From DATJLY01 sp035604195 (GTDB lineage: Bacteria > Pseudomonadota > Alphaproteobacteria > ATCC43930 > CGMCC-115725), in the NCBI GenBank assembly GCA_035604195.1, contig DATNIY010000016.1:1-28826 (forward strand): a DNA stretch of 28,826 bases. The letters run 5' to 3'. Under the pieces are notes generated by a model, which was given only the letters and a program-made list of their open reading frames with translations, did not search any database and had not been told where the DNA came from. The position numbers and the translations under genes are program-made. Positions 28,646 to 28,826 of the stretch are shown piece by piece; the first letter of the stretch is position 1, and each line of letters begins with the position of its first letter.

Positions 28646-28826
28646 ATGGAATTGCGGCAGCTCCGACATTTTCTTGCGGTCATCGACCATGGCTCGCTCG
28701 GCGACGGCGCGCGAGCGCTGAGCCTGTCCCAGCCAGCGCTCAGCCGGAGCATCCAAGGGCTGGAGCGCTCCGCGAAAGGGCCGCTGTTCGAGCGGTCGAA
28801 GCGGGGCATGGCGCTGACGGCCCTGG
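28646..28826 (+). CDS. LysR-family transcriptional regulator (N-terminal fragment, cut by window end)
   Basis: The first 60 residues of a LysR-type regulator are visible and the frame is open to the last base. 'MELRQLRHFLAVIDHGSLGDGARALSLSQPALSRSIQGLE' is the classical winged helix-turn-helix, with the recognition helix at 'SQPALSRSIQGLE' and 'PLFERSKRGMALTALG' as the wing. The Gly-Asp-Gly in 'SLGDGARAL' replaces the usual F/I-T-x-A-A, a slight departure. The effector domain lies outside the window, so neither ligand nor target can be named. Confidence 0.9.
   Translation, partial: MELRQLRHFLAVIDHGSLGDGARALSLSQPALSRSIQGLERSAKGPLFERSKRGMALTAL

Overview
The window is GC-rich, gene-dense bacterial chromosome that reads like an alphaproteobacterium, most likely Rhodospirillales-like. 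This placement is inferred from gene content: system I cytochrome c maturation with a separate CcmI, a DUF1127 protein, Acr3-type arsenic efflux, a fused DctQM TRAP permease, and several solute-binding proteins without permeases. No phylogeny was run. I see no tRNA, rRNA, CRISPR array, transposase or prophage gene.

Left part (1-4500): a periplasmic branched-chain-amino-acid-type binding protein is followed by two overlapping half-size ChrA-like chromate transporter genes. A convergent YdjA-like nitroreductase comes next. A lone crotonase-fold gene then closely resembles RpfF, the synthase of diffusible signal factor (DSF) fatty acids. Both catalytic glutamates are present, and a strong intrinsic terminator lies downstream.

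Centre-left (4560-12663): a complete ccmABCDEFGHI operon, with most junctions overlapping by 1-4 bases, covers the whole system I pathway. That pathway comprises heme export and handling (A-E), heme ligation (F, H, I) and apocytochrome thiol reduction (G, H). An NMT1/SsuA-like binding protein is appended at its end.

Centre (12671-18103): on the minus strand, scoA-scoB (3-oxoacid CoA-transferase) is translationally coupled to a class I/II aminotransferase. Divergent from it is an HSD10-like short-chain dehydrogenase, suggesting acyl-CoA or ketone-body catabolism. Then comes a compact arsR-arsC-acr3 operon with a well-formed promoter and an inverted-repeat operator touching the -10.

Centre-right (18253-21591): scattered housekeeping genes. 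These are a pterin carbinolamine dehydratase, a small zincin-type metalloprotease, an AIM24 family protein, a Fe-S-type uracil-DNA glycosylase family protein and an amidohydrolase with an altered first metal motif.

Right part (21596-27106, minus strand): a catabolic cassette runs cupin -> bifunctional class II aldolase/SDR -> dctP -> fused dctQM. It looks like uptake and breakdown of a sugar- or hydroxy-acid-type substrate, with a plausible promoter before the cupin. The end (27241-28826) holds two small plus-strand proteins, including DUF1127, a convergent hypothetical gene, a 467-base intergenic region with a structured GC-rich element and an AT-rich promoter-like island, and the 5' end of a LysR regulator cut by the window edge.

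I did not find a convincing wholly new multi-gene system. The most interesting items are the orphan RpfF homologue, the arsR control region, the cupin/aldolase-SDR/TRAP cassette, and the intergenic island before the LysR gene.
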